This document shows positions 26,173-33,882 of a DNA stretch of 64,000 bases, one piece after another. The stretch is from an uncultured Devosia sp. (GTDB lineage: Bacteria; Pseudomonadota; Alphaproteobacteria; Rhizobiales; Devosiaceae). The first letter of the stretch is position 1; the number at the start of each line of letters is the position of its first letter. The position numbers and the translations under genes are program-made. The DNA lies in the NCBI RefSeq assembly GCF_946479885.1, contig NZ_CAMLHM010000007.1, positions 41,715-105,714 of the forward strand. Reading direction: 5' to 3'. Under the pieces are notes generated by a model, which was given only the letters and a program-made list of their open reading frames with translations, was not told the origin of the DNA and made no database searches.

Positions 26173-26943
26173 TCAGATGGCCAAGTATTCGTGGCGAAGT
26201 TCGGTATTGTCGAGAACCTCCTTGGCGGTACCGGCAAAGGCGACCTCACCGGTATCCAGGATGACCGCGCGGTCTGCCAGCTTGAGCGCGGCGACGGCGT
26301 TCTGCTCGACGATGATGGTGGTGATGCCCAGCGGTTTGATCGAATGCAGGATACGCTCGATCTCGTGCACGATGACGGGCGCGAGGCCCTCATAGGGCTC
26401 GTCGAGCAGCAGGAGCTTCAGATCGCGGGCGAGGGCACGGGCGATGGCCAGCATCTGCTGCTCGCCGCCTGAAAGGGTCACGCCCTCCTGCTTGCGGCGT
26501 TCTGCCAGGCGCGGAAAGCTCTGGTATATCTGCTCGAGGCTCCAGCCATTGCCCGGGGCAACCTTGGCCAGGGTGATGTTTTCCTCGACCGTGAGGCCGG
26601 CGATGATGCGGCGGTCTTCGGGCACCAGCTGGATGCCTGATCGGGCAGCCTCGAAGCTCTTCATCTGGTGGATGGGCTTGCCGTCGAGCCAGATCTCGCC
26701 ATGCCGCAATTGCGGATTGTCGGTGCGGGCGATGGTACGCAGGGTCGATGTCTTGCCCGCGCCGTTGCGGCCGAGCAGCGCCAGAATTTCCCCCTGGCGG
26801 ATGTCGAGCGACACGCCCTGCACGATGTAGCTCTCGCCGTAATAGGCATGCATGTCGCGGATGGAGAAGAACGGGCGCGTCGGTTCCATGCTGACGGCCT
26901 GGCTGTTGGTGATAACCTGGGATTCCATGGCGATCGCACTCAT
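26173..26943 (-). CDS. livF: ABC transporter ATP-binding protein, LivF type
   Basis: 256 residues from ATG 26943, which overlaps the upstream stop by one base. Walker A GRNGAGKTSTL near 52, the signature LSGGEQQMLAIARAL near 148, Walker B LLLLDEPYEGLAP, and the ending of branched-chain type ATPases (GEVAFAGTAKEVL). The first 15-20 residues are an extra leader. It is the second ATPase of the LivHMGF-type importer and last gene of its operon. The whole-family substrate range covers branched amino acids, amides, urea and aromatic acids, so the name LivF describes the type, not the substrate. Confidence 0.92.
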   Translation of the reverse strand: MSAIAMESQVITNSQAVSMEPTRPFFSIRDMHAYYGESYIVQGVSLDIRQGEILALLGRNGAGKTSTLRTIARTDNPQLRHGEIWLDGKPIHQMKSFEAARSGIQLVPEDRRIIAGLTVEENITLAKVAPGNGWSLEQIYQSFPRLAERRKQEGVTLSGGEQQMLAIARALARDLKLLLLDEPYEGLAPVIVHEIERILHSIKPLGITTIIVEQNAVAALKLADRAVILDTGEVAFAGTAKEVLDNTELRHEYLAI

Positions 26944-27707
26944 CAATGGGCTCCCCCGAGATAGGCTTCCTGCACCTTGGGGTTGCCACGGACCTGATCG
27001 GGCGTACCATCGGCGATGATACGACCCTGCGCCAGTACCGAAATCTTGTCGGCCAGCGAGAACACCACATGCATGTCGTGTTCGATGATCACCTTGGTCA
27101 TGCCCCGGCTCTTGATCTTCTTGAGCAGTTCGATGGTGGTGTTGGTGTCGTGCCGGCTCATGCCGGCGGTGGGCTCGTCCAGCAGCAGCAGGCGCGGATG
27201 CTGGATCAGGCACATGGCCAGTTCCATGCGGCGCTTGTCGCCGCGGCTGAGGCTGCCGGCGGCCATTTCGCGTCGGCTATGCATGCCGACATCCTCGAGC
27301 ATGCTCTCGGCTTCCTGGCGGATGGCCGTCTCGCTATCAAGCGACCGCAGCAGGTTCAGCTTGAAGGCGCCGTCGCGCTTGGCGAGGGCAGGGATCATCA
27401 CATTGTGCAGCACGCTGAGGTCCGCGAAGATTTCCGGCGTCTGGAACACACGGGCAATGCCCATCTGATTGATCTGATAGGGCTTGCGACCTGTCAGGAT
27501 GGCGCCATCGAAGATCACCTGGCCGCTCGAAGGCGCCAGCTTGCCGATGATGACGTTGAGCAGCGTCGACTTGCCCGCGCCATTGGGGCCGATGATGGCG
27601 TGGGTCTGCCCCTCCTCGACCTGGAGGTCGATATCGGCCAGGGCATGCAGGCCCCCGAAGCGCTTGTGGACGTCGGCAACATGCAGGACGACATTGGGTG
27701 TGGTCAT
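26943..27707 (-). CDS. livG: ABC transporter ATP-binding protein, LivG type
   Basis: 254 residues from ATG 27707. Walker A GPNGAGKSTLLN near 38, the LivG-specific helical insert with GIARVFQTPEIFADLSVLHN, signature LSRGDKRRMELAM (the canonical LSGG reads LSRG here), Walker B LLLLDEPTAGMS and the H-loop VIIEHDMHVV. The changed signature glycine at the third position is a visible oddity; the neighbouring ATPase has the standard LSGGE. Confidence 0.92.
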   Translation of the reverse strand: MTTPNVVLHVADVHKRFGGLHALADIDLQVEEGQTHAIIGPNGAGKSTLLNVIIGKLAPSSGQVIFDGAILTGRKPYQINQMGIARVFQTPEIFADLSVLHNVMIPALAKRDGAFKLNLLRSLDSETAIRQEAESMLEDVGMHSRREMAAGSLSRGDKRRMELAMCLIQHPRLLLLDEPTAGMSRHDTNTTIELLKKIKSRGMTKVIIEHDMHVVFSLADKISVLAQGRIIADGTPDQVRGNPKVQEAYLGGAH

Positions 27708-27717
27708 GGTGTTCGTC

Positions 27718-28866
27718 CTATTCGGCCGGTTGCGGTTGCGGCGTGGCTTTGCCCGGCCGGTCGGGCGACTTGCTCGAGCGGTCGAACAGGTGGGCAATGC
27801 GGCGCACGCCCTCCATGATGCCGCCCGGCAGGAAAACCACGATCAGCACGAAGACCAGGCCCAGGGTGAGGAACCAGCCCTCGCCGACGAACTTGCTGGT
27901 CACGGCCACCAGGACGTTGTCGACCCCATCGGGCAGGACGTCGAAGAAGCGATGCAGGATCGTTTCATTGATGGCCGAGAAGATGTTCTCGAAATACTTG
28001 ATCAGCCAGGCGCCGATGACCGGACCCACCAGCGTGCCGGCGCCGCCCAGGATGGTCATCAGCACCACTTCGCCCGACGCGGTCCACTGCATGCGCTCGG
28101 CGCCGGCGAGTGGGTCGGTTACGGCCAGCAGCGCCCCGGCGAGGCCGGCATACATGCCTGAGATCACGAAGGCGGCCAGCGTATAGGGCTTGGTGTTGAA
28201 GCCGGTATAGTTCATGCGCGTCTGGTTGGACTTGATGCCCTTGAGCATCATGCCGAATGGCGAGCCGGTGATGCGCTGGGCGATGAAGAAGGCCAGGATG
28301 AGGAAGCCGGCGCAGAAGTAGAAGCCGGCAAAGCCGCCGAGCGACTGGCCGAGCAGGGTCGGGACCGGTTGACCGGCCGTGGCGCTGCCCAGCGCGGCAT
28401 CGAGATAGCGCGGATCGCTGGGAATGAGCTGCAGGCCCGTCTCGCCATTGGTGATGGGTGTCAGCACCGAATAGGCCAGGTTGTAGCTCATCTGCGCGAA
28501 GGCCAGCGTCAGGATGGAGAAGTAGATGCCCGATCGCCGCAGGCTGACATAGCCGATGATGAGGGCAAACAGGCCCGACACCACGATGGCGAAGATCATG
28601 GCGGGAATGGCATCGAGGCTCAGCAGCTTGAACGACCAGACGGCGGCATAGGACCCGACGCCGAAGAAGGCGGCATGCCCGAAGCTGAGATAGCCGGTGA
28701 GGCCGAAGAGGATGTTGAAGCCCACGGCAAAGATGCCGAAAATCATGAAGCGCTGCAGCAGGTCGGGATAGGCGGCGCCGAAGGGGTGCAGCCAGATCGG
28801 CATGGCCAGCACCACCACGGTGAAGCCCAGGAACAGCAGCAAGTCGTTGCGGGACGTGGCGCGCAT
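27718..28866 (-). CDS. livM: ABC transporter permease, LivM type
   Basis: 382 residues, about ten membrane helices. The family blocks [23 protein letters not shown] near 60 and a cytoplasmic loop with [21 protein letters not shown] near 225 identify LivM. A hydrophilic Pro/Lys-rich tail closes the protein. ATG 28866 is one base after the livH stop. Confidence 0.92.
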   Translation of the reverse strand: MRATSRNDLLLFLGFTVVVLAMPIWLHPFGAAYPDLLQRFMIFGIFAVGFNILFGLTGYLSFGHAAFFGVGSYAAVWSFKLLSLDAIPAMIFAIVVSGLFALIIGYVSLRRSGIYFSILTLAFAQMSYNLAYSVLTPITNGETGLQLIPSDPRYLDAALGSATAGQPVPTLLGQSLGGFAGFYFCAGFLILAFFIAQRITGSPFGMMLKGIKSNQTRMNYTGFNTKPYTLAAFVISGMYAGLAGALLAVTDPLAGAERMQWTASGEVVLMTILGGAGTLVGPVIGAWLIKYFENIFSAINETILHRFFDVLPDGVDNVLVAVTSKFVGEGWFLTLGLVFVLIVVFLPGGIMEGVRRIAHLFDRSSKSPDRPGKATPQPQPAE

Positions 28867-28867
28867 G

Positions 28868-29899
28868 TCAGGCCTCCATCACGCCGCGCCGGCCGAACAG
28901 GCCACGCGGCAATACCAGCAGGATGATGACGGCGACGAGATAGATGATGATCTGGTCGATGCCGGGAATGAGCGCCTTGACCTGCGTCATCGAGGCGAAG
29001 GATTGCAGAATGCCGAGCAGGAACCCGGCAGCCACCGCGCCCGGTAGCGAACCCATGCCGCCCACGACCACCACGACGAAGCTGAGGACCAGGAAGTCCA
29101 TGCCGATATGGTAATTGGGCGGCAGCAGCGGCGTGTACATGACACCTGCCAGACCCGCGACCACGGCGGCGAGGCCGAACATGATGGTGAAGCGCCGATC
29201 GATATTGATACCGAGCAGGCCCACCGTTTCTCGATCCGCCATGCCGGCGCGGACCACCATGCCGAAGGTGGTGAACTGCAGGAAGGCAAAGACGCCACCG
29301 ATGATCACGGCCGAGAACAGGAAATAGACCAGCCGCCAGATCGGGTAGGTGATGACATTGGCCTGCATGCCCAGGAACGCGCCGATATCGGCTGCGCCCC
29401 GCAGGTCGGATGGCATGGGCTGCGGAATAGGATTGGGGCCGAAGAAGGCCTTGATGACCTCCTGGGCGACGATCGCAAGACCGAAAGTCACAAGGATCTG
29501 TTCGGCATGCGGGCGTTTGTAGAAGTGTTTGATGATGCCGCGCTCGAGCATGATGCCGACCACCAGCATGATCGGGATGGTGATGATGATCGACGCCGGC
29601 ACGGAATAATTGACCAGCAGGGCGCCGAAATCACCGAACCAGGCCTGCACCAGCGGCGCACGCACTTCCAGCGGCGCCCCCCAGGGCGAGAGCTTGGTGG
29701 GGTCGATGGTGACGGTTTCCATCGTCAGCAGCTGGCGGAACAGCACCGCGCAGAACGAGCCCAGCATGAACAGTGCGCCATGGGCGAAGTTGACCACGCC
29801 TAGCGTGCCGAAAACCAGGGTCAGTCCCAACGCGATCAGCGCGTAGGCCGCGCCCTTGTCGAGACCATTGAGGAATTGCAGAAAGATGACTTCGAACAT
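28868..29899 (-). CDS. livH: ABC transporter permease, LivH type
   Basis: 343 residues with about eight membrane helices; ATG 29899 with GGAGC upstream. The N-terminal [32 protein letters not shown] stretch (read in parts) is the standard LivH opening, and [18 protein letters not shown] near the C-terminus is the conserved loop. It carries an enlarged periplasmic segment near residues 55-90 compared with E. coli LivH. Confidence 0.92.
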   Translation of the reverse strand: MFEVIFLQFLNGLDKGAAYALIALGLTLVFGTLGVVNFAHGALFMLGSFCAVLFRQLLTMETVTIDPTKLSPWGAPLEVRAPLVQAWFGDFGALLVNYSVPASIIITIPIMLVVGIMLERGIIKHFYKRPHAEQILVTFGLAIVAQEVIKAFFGPNPIPQPMPSDLRGAADIGAFLGMQANVITYPIWRLVYFLFSAVIIGGVFAFLQFTTFGMVVRAGMADRETVGLLGINIDRRFTIMFGLAAVVAGLAGVMYTPLLPPNYHIGMDFLVLSFVVVVVGGMGSLPGAVAAGFLLGILQSFASMTQVKALIPGIDQIIIYLVAVIILLVLPRGLFGRRGVMEA

Positions 29900-29921
29900 G
29901 GCTGTGCTCCTGAGCGCCTAG

Positions 29922-30008
29922 TTCACGGTGAGCCTGTCGAACCACGAGGCGTGGCACGACAGGTCCGGGAGGCACGACCTCGTCCTTCGACAGGCTCAGG
30001 ATGAGGTC
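29922..30008. repeat. Inverted-repeat element between the binding protein and permease genes
   Basis: Arms GAGCCTGTCGAA (29930-29941) and TTCGACAGGCTC (29986-29997) are perfectly complementary, with a smaller hairpin CCACG-AGG-CGTGG inside. The core sequence is like the dispersed CCTTCGACAGGCTCAGGATG-type repeats seen in many alphaproteobacterial genomes. In this position it could lower expression of the permeases relative to the binding protein. Confidence 0.75.
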
Positions 30009-30051
30009 TACTGCGAGATTGGTCGCTCCAGATGCTGGAGCGACCGTGCAA

Positions 30052-31410
30052 TCAAGCGCAGAGGGGGGCCGGCTCTGCCGGTCCGAGGTCGCCGCCGAAG
30101 ATGGCCGGATCGTAGGCCACGACGTCGCGCTGGACCTCCTGCACCACGTTGAGCACGTCATACTCGCTGGTGGGGTTGTCGTTGCCCTGCACCACGAGGA
30201 TGTTCTTGATGCACTGGTGGTCTTCGGCGCGATAGAGCGTGGCGCCATTGCCCATGCCGTCGAACTCGTGGCCTTCGAGCGCCTTGATCACTTCGGGCGG
30301 ATAGAAGGTGCCGGCGCGCTCGCAGGCATCTGCATAGAGCAGGGCCTGGACATAGGCGGTGTGGGCAGCCTGGGACGGCGGGGAACCATAGGCGGCGCCG
30401 AACGACTTGGTGAAGGCGATCGTGCCCGGATCCTGCAGGTTCCAGTGCCAGTTGGAGGTGCCGAAGATGCCCTTGATATTGGCGCCGGCGCCCTTGGCCA
30501 TCAGTTCGGAGAACAGTGGCACGACGATCTGGAAGTCCTTGCCGTTGACCTGGCGGTCACGCATGCCGAACTGCACGGCCTGGGTCAGCGAATTGACCAT
30601 GTCGTTGCCGTAGTGGTTGAGGATCAGCACGTCGGCGCCGGAATTGAGCACGGGCGTGAGGAATTGGCTGAAGTCGCCGGCCCCGAGCGGGGTGCGGACG
30701 GCCTGGACCGTTTCCCAGCCGAGGGCTTCGGTCGCCGCCTTCATCGACTCTTCCTGGGTCCAGCCCCAGGTGTAGTCGGCCGTCAGGTGATAGGCGCGGC
30801 GATCCTTGCCGTATTCCTGGCCGAGTACGGGGCCGAGGCCGATGCCGGACTGGTAGGCATTGAAGAAGTGGCGGAAGCCGTAGCGGCGCTTGTCCTTGCC
30901 GGTGGTGTCGTTGGAATGGGTGAGACCCGCCATGAAGATGACGCCCATTTCCTGGCAGAGACCTTGCACGGCAATGGCTTCAGCCGAGGACGAACCGCCC
31001 GACACCATGATGGCGCCATCGCGCTCGATCATGCGGGTCGCGCCGGCGCGAGCCACGTCGGCCTTGGTCTGGCTGTCGGAGGTCGCGAAGGCGACCTTCT
31101 TGCCCAGGATGCCGTTGCCCTTGAGCGCGGTCGGGGTGAGCACACCGATGAGGCCGCCGTCGCCTTCGCCATTGAGATGCTTGACGGCCAGCTCATAGGC
31201 CTTCTGCTCGTCGGCACCTTCTTCGGCATAGGCGCCCGTCAGAGGCAGGTTGAGGCCGAAGGTTACGGTGTCGCCGGTGGGGTTGTTGCAGAATTCCTGC
31301 GCCCAGGCGCCCTTGGTGAAGATCAGGGGCGCAACGCCAGAACCGATAATGCCGGCCATGCCGGTCTGCAGAACCCTGCGACGGGACAAGCCACGCTTCA
31401 AAAGTGTCAT
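30052..31410 (-). CDS. Branched-chain/amide-type ABC substrate-binding protein, Tat-exported
   Basis: 452 residues from ATG 31410, with a strong GGAGG site. A twin-arginine signal is seen in residues 1-40 (SRRRVLQTG, then a hydrophobic stretch ending GAWAQ). The mature part is a periplasmic-binding type I protein: TFGLNLPLTGAYAEEGADEQ, IMVSGGSSSAEAIAV, LNHYGNDMVNSLTQAVQFGM. It has more cysteines than usual (CNNP near the start, CQE, CIK, and the penultimate residue). The ligand is not identifiable by eye. It is the first gene of the transport operon and is divergent from the ScfR-type regulator, suggesting local control. Confidence 0.9.
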   Translation of the reverse strand: MTLLKRGLSRRRVLQTGMAGIIGSGVAPLIFTKGAWAQEFCNNPTGDTVTFGLNLPLTGAYAEEGADEQKAYELAVKHLNGEGDGGLIGVLTPTALKGNGILGKKVAFATSDSQTKADVARAGATRMIERDGAIMVSGGSSSAEAIAVQGLCQEMGVIFMAGLTHSNDTTGKDKRRYGFRHFFNAYQSGIGLGPVLGQEYGKDRRAYHLTADYTWGWTQEESMKAATEALGWETVQAVRTPLGAGDFSQFLTPVLNSGADVLILNHYGNDMVNSLTQAVQFGMRDRQVNGKDFQIVVPLFSELMAKGAGANIKGIFGTSNWHWNLQDPGTIAFTKSFGAAYGSPPSQAAHTAYVQALLYADACERAGTFYPPEVIKALEGHEFDGMGNGATLYRAEDHQCIKNILVVQGNDNPTSEYDVLNVVQEVQRDVVAYDPAIFGGDLGPAEPAPLCA

Positions 31411-31499
31411 TGATTTCCTCCTTTTGGCGCGGGGCGACTGATACATGGCCAGCAGCTCACCGCGTGGGGAGTATGGCCATCGGTTGAAAACGACGGCAA

Positions 31500-31543
31500 T
31501 AGATCATTGTAATTGCAGTGATATTCTGTAAATTGTTGATCTA
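31500..31543. promoter_or_regulatory. AT-rich imperfect palindrome in the divergent promoter region
   Basis: TAGATCA (31500-31506) and TGATCTA (31537-31543) are perfect inverted arms. Between them TTGTAATTG (31507-31515) and CTGTAAATTG (31526-31535) repeat a TGTAA-x-TTG motif about one to two helical turns apart. The stretch is much more AT-rich than its surroundings and lies between the binding-protein gene and the regulator gene, so it is a good candidate operator or promoter for both. Confidence 0.5.
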
Positions 31544-31600
31544 AAACAGCTGCACCAAAGTCAATTTGTTGACAGACCGTCGCCTGGGAGGGGCTCTTGC

Positions 31601-33220
31601 ATGCGCGCGCCGATCGGCTTCCGCATCAGCAACAGGCGGAAATCGCTGAAGATTTCTCAGGCTTCGCTTGCAAGAAGCTTGGGGATTTCTCCCAGCTATC
31701 TGAACCTGATCGAGAACAACAAACGCGACATCGGCGGCGCGCTGCTCAACCGGGTGGCGACGCAACTCGACATCGACATCGATGAACTGGCGGGTCGCAC
31801 CGAACAGAAGCTGCTGCAGGACCTGGAAGAGGCCTATGCCGATCCCATGGTCGAGTCGCTGCCATTCCGCCCCGACGAACGGCGGGAACTGGTGGCGCAG
31901 TATCCAGCGAGTGCCGCCGCCCTGGCGCGGCTGCACCGCGCCTATTCGGGCGCCATCGCCAATGCCGATGCCTATGCCGACCGCCTGCGCTCGGACCCGT
32001 TGCTGAGCCAACTGCTGCACCAGATTCTGTCGGGCATCACGGCAGTGCGCTCAAGCGCCGAAATCCTTGAGGATGTCGGCGATCTCGATGAGGCCGAGCG
32101 CCGCCAGTTCCTGGCTGCCATCGGGCGCGACGCCCGCACCCTGTCGGACGTGGCGCGCAACCTGATCGGGCAGTTCGAGACGTCGAGCCAGATCCGTCGC
32201 AGCGTCTCGCCGGCCCGTGAGATCGATGACCTGCTGATCGAGCGGGAGAACCACTTTCCGTTGCTGGAGGACGTCGCGCGCGACCTGCGGGCCGAGATCG
32301 ACAGGGTGGGGCATTTCGGCAGTGAGGCATTGTCCGACCTGCTGGGCAGCCGGTTTGGCGTCGAGATCCGCATCGGCGGGCCGCCGGACGAGGCGGATTA
32401 TCCCGGCCAATACCGTTTCGACGCCACATCGCGGCGCATGTGGTTCCACGGCGCCACGACGCTGGCGACGCGGCAGTTCCAGCTCGCCCGGCTCTACGGA
32501 GAAATGGCGGCACCCGACGCCATAGCCGAAACACTGCAAACGGCTATGCTGTCGACGCCCACGGCGCGGCGTCTGGCTTCCCGCGCGGTGGGATCGTACC
32601 TCGCGGGGGCCATCGTGTTTCCCTATGAGCGGATGTTGGCCGATGCTGAGGCGGCGGCCTATGACATCGACCACCTGCGCCAGACCTATCACGCCAGCTT
32701 CGAGCAGGTGGCGCACCGGCTGGTGACCCTGCGCCGGCCCGGGCAGCAGGGTATCGCCTTCGGTTTTCTGCGTTCGGACCCCGCGGGGCGGCTGACCAAG
32801 CACTTTCCCCTGCCGGGCCTGCTGCTGCCCAATAGCGGCCACGCCTGCCCGCTCTGGGCTATCTATGGCGCCTTCCGCACGCCGGACGTGCCGCTGCGTC
32901 AGGTGGTGCGGTTTTCTGACGGGTCCCGCTACCTCTTCCTCGCCCGCACCGTGCAGCGACGGACAGCGTCCTTCCGCGAGCAAGCGGTCGCTTCTTCGGT
33001 GATGCTGGCCTGCGACGTGCTCCACGCGGATCGAACCGTCTATGGCGCCGGTCTCGACCTGTCCGACCTGGCCGCTGACGTGCTCGTCGGCCCCAATTGC
33101 CGCCTCTGTCCACGGCGCGACTGCGCCAGCCGGCAGGAGGAGGCGCTTTCCACGACGTCAGGCCATTCGCGCACTCGTGGTCCCTTGCTGCCATCATTAC
33201 CGCTTGGCGATCCGCCATGA
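31601..33220 (+). CDS. XRE-family regulator of the ScfR/PrpR (DUF2083) type with DHp-like segment
   Basis: 539 residues from ATG 31601 (GGGAGG upstream). The N-terminus (about 6-62) is a Cro/CI helix-turn-helix (SQASLARSLGISPSYLNLIENN). At about 130-185 lies LLHQILSGITAVRSSAEIL, which lines up residue for residue with a kinase H-box (HELRTPLTAI), with His140 at the phosphoacceptor position; no ATPase domain follows. A degenerate IrrE-like domain comes next (the HExxH is lost), and the C-terminal DUF2083 carries CRLCPRRDC near 510. Relatives such as mycobacterial PrpR bind acyl-CoA and an Fe-S cluster and control short-chain fatty acid genes. Here it heads a set with a receiver and a symporter-kinase. 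Confidence 0.88.
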   Translation: MRAPIGFRISNRRKSLKISQASLARSLGISPSYLNLIENNKRDIGGALLNRVATQLDIDIDELAGRTEQKLLQDLEEAYADPMVESLPFRPDERRELVAQYPASAAALARLHRAYSGAIANADAYADRLRSDPLLSQLLHQILSGITAVRSSAEILEDVGDLDEAERRQFLAAIGRDARTLSDVARNLIGQFETSSQIRRSVSPAREIDDLLIERENHFPLLEDVARDLRAEIDRVGHFGSEALSDLLGSRFGVEIRIGGPPDEADYPGQYRFDATSRRMWFHGATTLATRQFQLARLYGEMAAPDAIAETLQTAMLSTPTARRLASRAVGSYLAGAIVFPYERMLADAEAAAYDIDHLRQTYHASFEQVAHRLVTLRRPGQQGIAFGFLRSDPAGRLTKHFPLPGLLLPNSGHACPLWAIYGAFRTPDVPLRQVVRFSDGSRYLFLARTVQRRTASFREQAVASSVMLACDVLHADRTVYGAGLDLSDLAADVLVGPNCRLCPRRDCASRQEEALSTTSGHSRTRGPLLPSLPLGDPP

Positions 33221-33278
33221 TTGCGCTTTAGTGTCCGCACCTGCGGAGGGGAGACCGCGGGTGCTTCGAGGGGGGATT

Positions 33279-33662
33279 TTGGCAGTCGACATACTCATTG
33301 CCGAGGATGAGCCGAGCATTCTGGAATCGCTCGATTTCATCCTGCGGCGCGCAGGTTGGACGACCAATTCGGTGACCGACGGAGATGCGGCGCTGGAAGC
33401 GGTGCGGCGGCTGAAGCCCCGTGTGGTGGTGCTCGATGTCATGCTGCCCAAGCGCAGCGGGTTTGAGGTGCTCAAGCAGATCAGGGCCAATCCGGAAACA
33501 GAGACGCTGCCTGTGTTGATCCTCACCGCCAAGGGCCAGCAGCAGGATCGCCGCATCGCCGAGCAATTGGGCGCCGACGTTTTCGTCACCAAGCCTTATG
33601 CCAATGCAGAGGTGGTCGGGGCGGTGCGCCAGCTGTTGGGCGAAGATGGCGGACCGGCGTAA
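33279..33662 (+). CDS. Single-domain response regulator (receiver only)
   Basis: 127 residues from TTG 33279, preceded by GAGGGGGGA; an in-frame GTG at 33261 is the alternative. The CheY-like receiver is complete: acidic pair in IAEDEPS (residues 9-11), phosphoacceptor Asp53 in VVVLDVMLPKRSG, Thr83 in LILTAKG, and Lys105 in VTKPY. No output domain follows, so it must act by protein contact or phosphotransfer. It overlaps the next gene by 17 bases. Its neighbours (regulator upstream, sensor kinase downstream) are the obvious partners. Confidence 0.92.
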   Translation: MAVDILIAEDEPSILESLDFILRRAGWTTNSVTDGDAALEAVRRLKPRVVVLDVMLPKRSGFEVLKQIRANPETETLPVLILTAKGQQQDRRIAEQLGADVFVTKPYANAEVVGAVRQLLGEDGGPA

Positions 33663-33882
33663 GATTACCGGCGGCATGCTGTTGCTGACCGTCTTTGGCG
33701 GCATGCTGCTGCTGCCACCGCTGGTTTACGTGTTCAACCAGTCCATCACCCATTTCGGCATCCCCCAGATCGTCCTCTACCTGTTTGCTGTCTGGCTACT
33801 GCTGATTATGGGCATGGCGCTGCTGACGCACGCACTGCCCCCCGATGAAAACGGTGCAGAACCGGGCGAGGGGGACCGCTGA
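33646..33882 (+). CDS. Small two-helix membrane protein paired with the symporter-kinase
   Basis: 78 residues from ATG 33646. Two hydrophobic helices (about 8-28 and 37-58) with a charged MADRRK start and an acidic C-terminus. This is the layout of the small membrane partners found before SSS-family transporters (DUF4212 or DUF485-like, as in YjcH-ActP). Here the partner is not a transporter but a kinase with an SSS-like membrane domain. The stop overlaps the kinase start by one base, giving tight coupling. Confidence 0.75.
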   Translation: MADRRKITGGMLLLTVFGGMLLLPPLVYVFNQSITHFGIPQIVLYLFAVWLLLIMGMALLTHALPPDENGAEPGEGDR

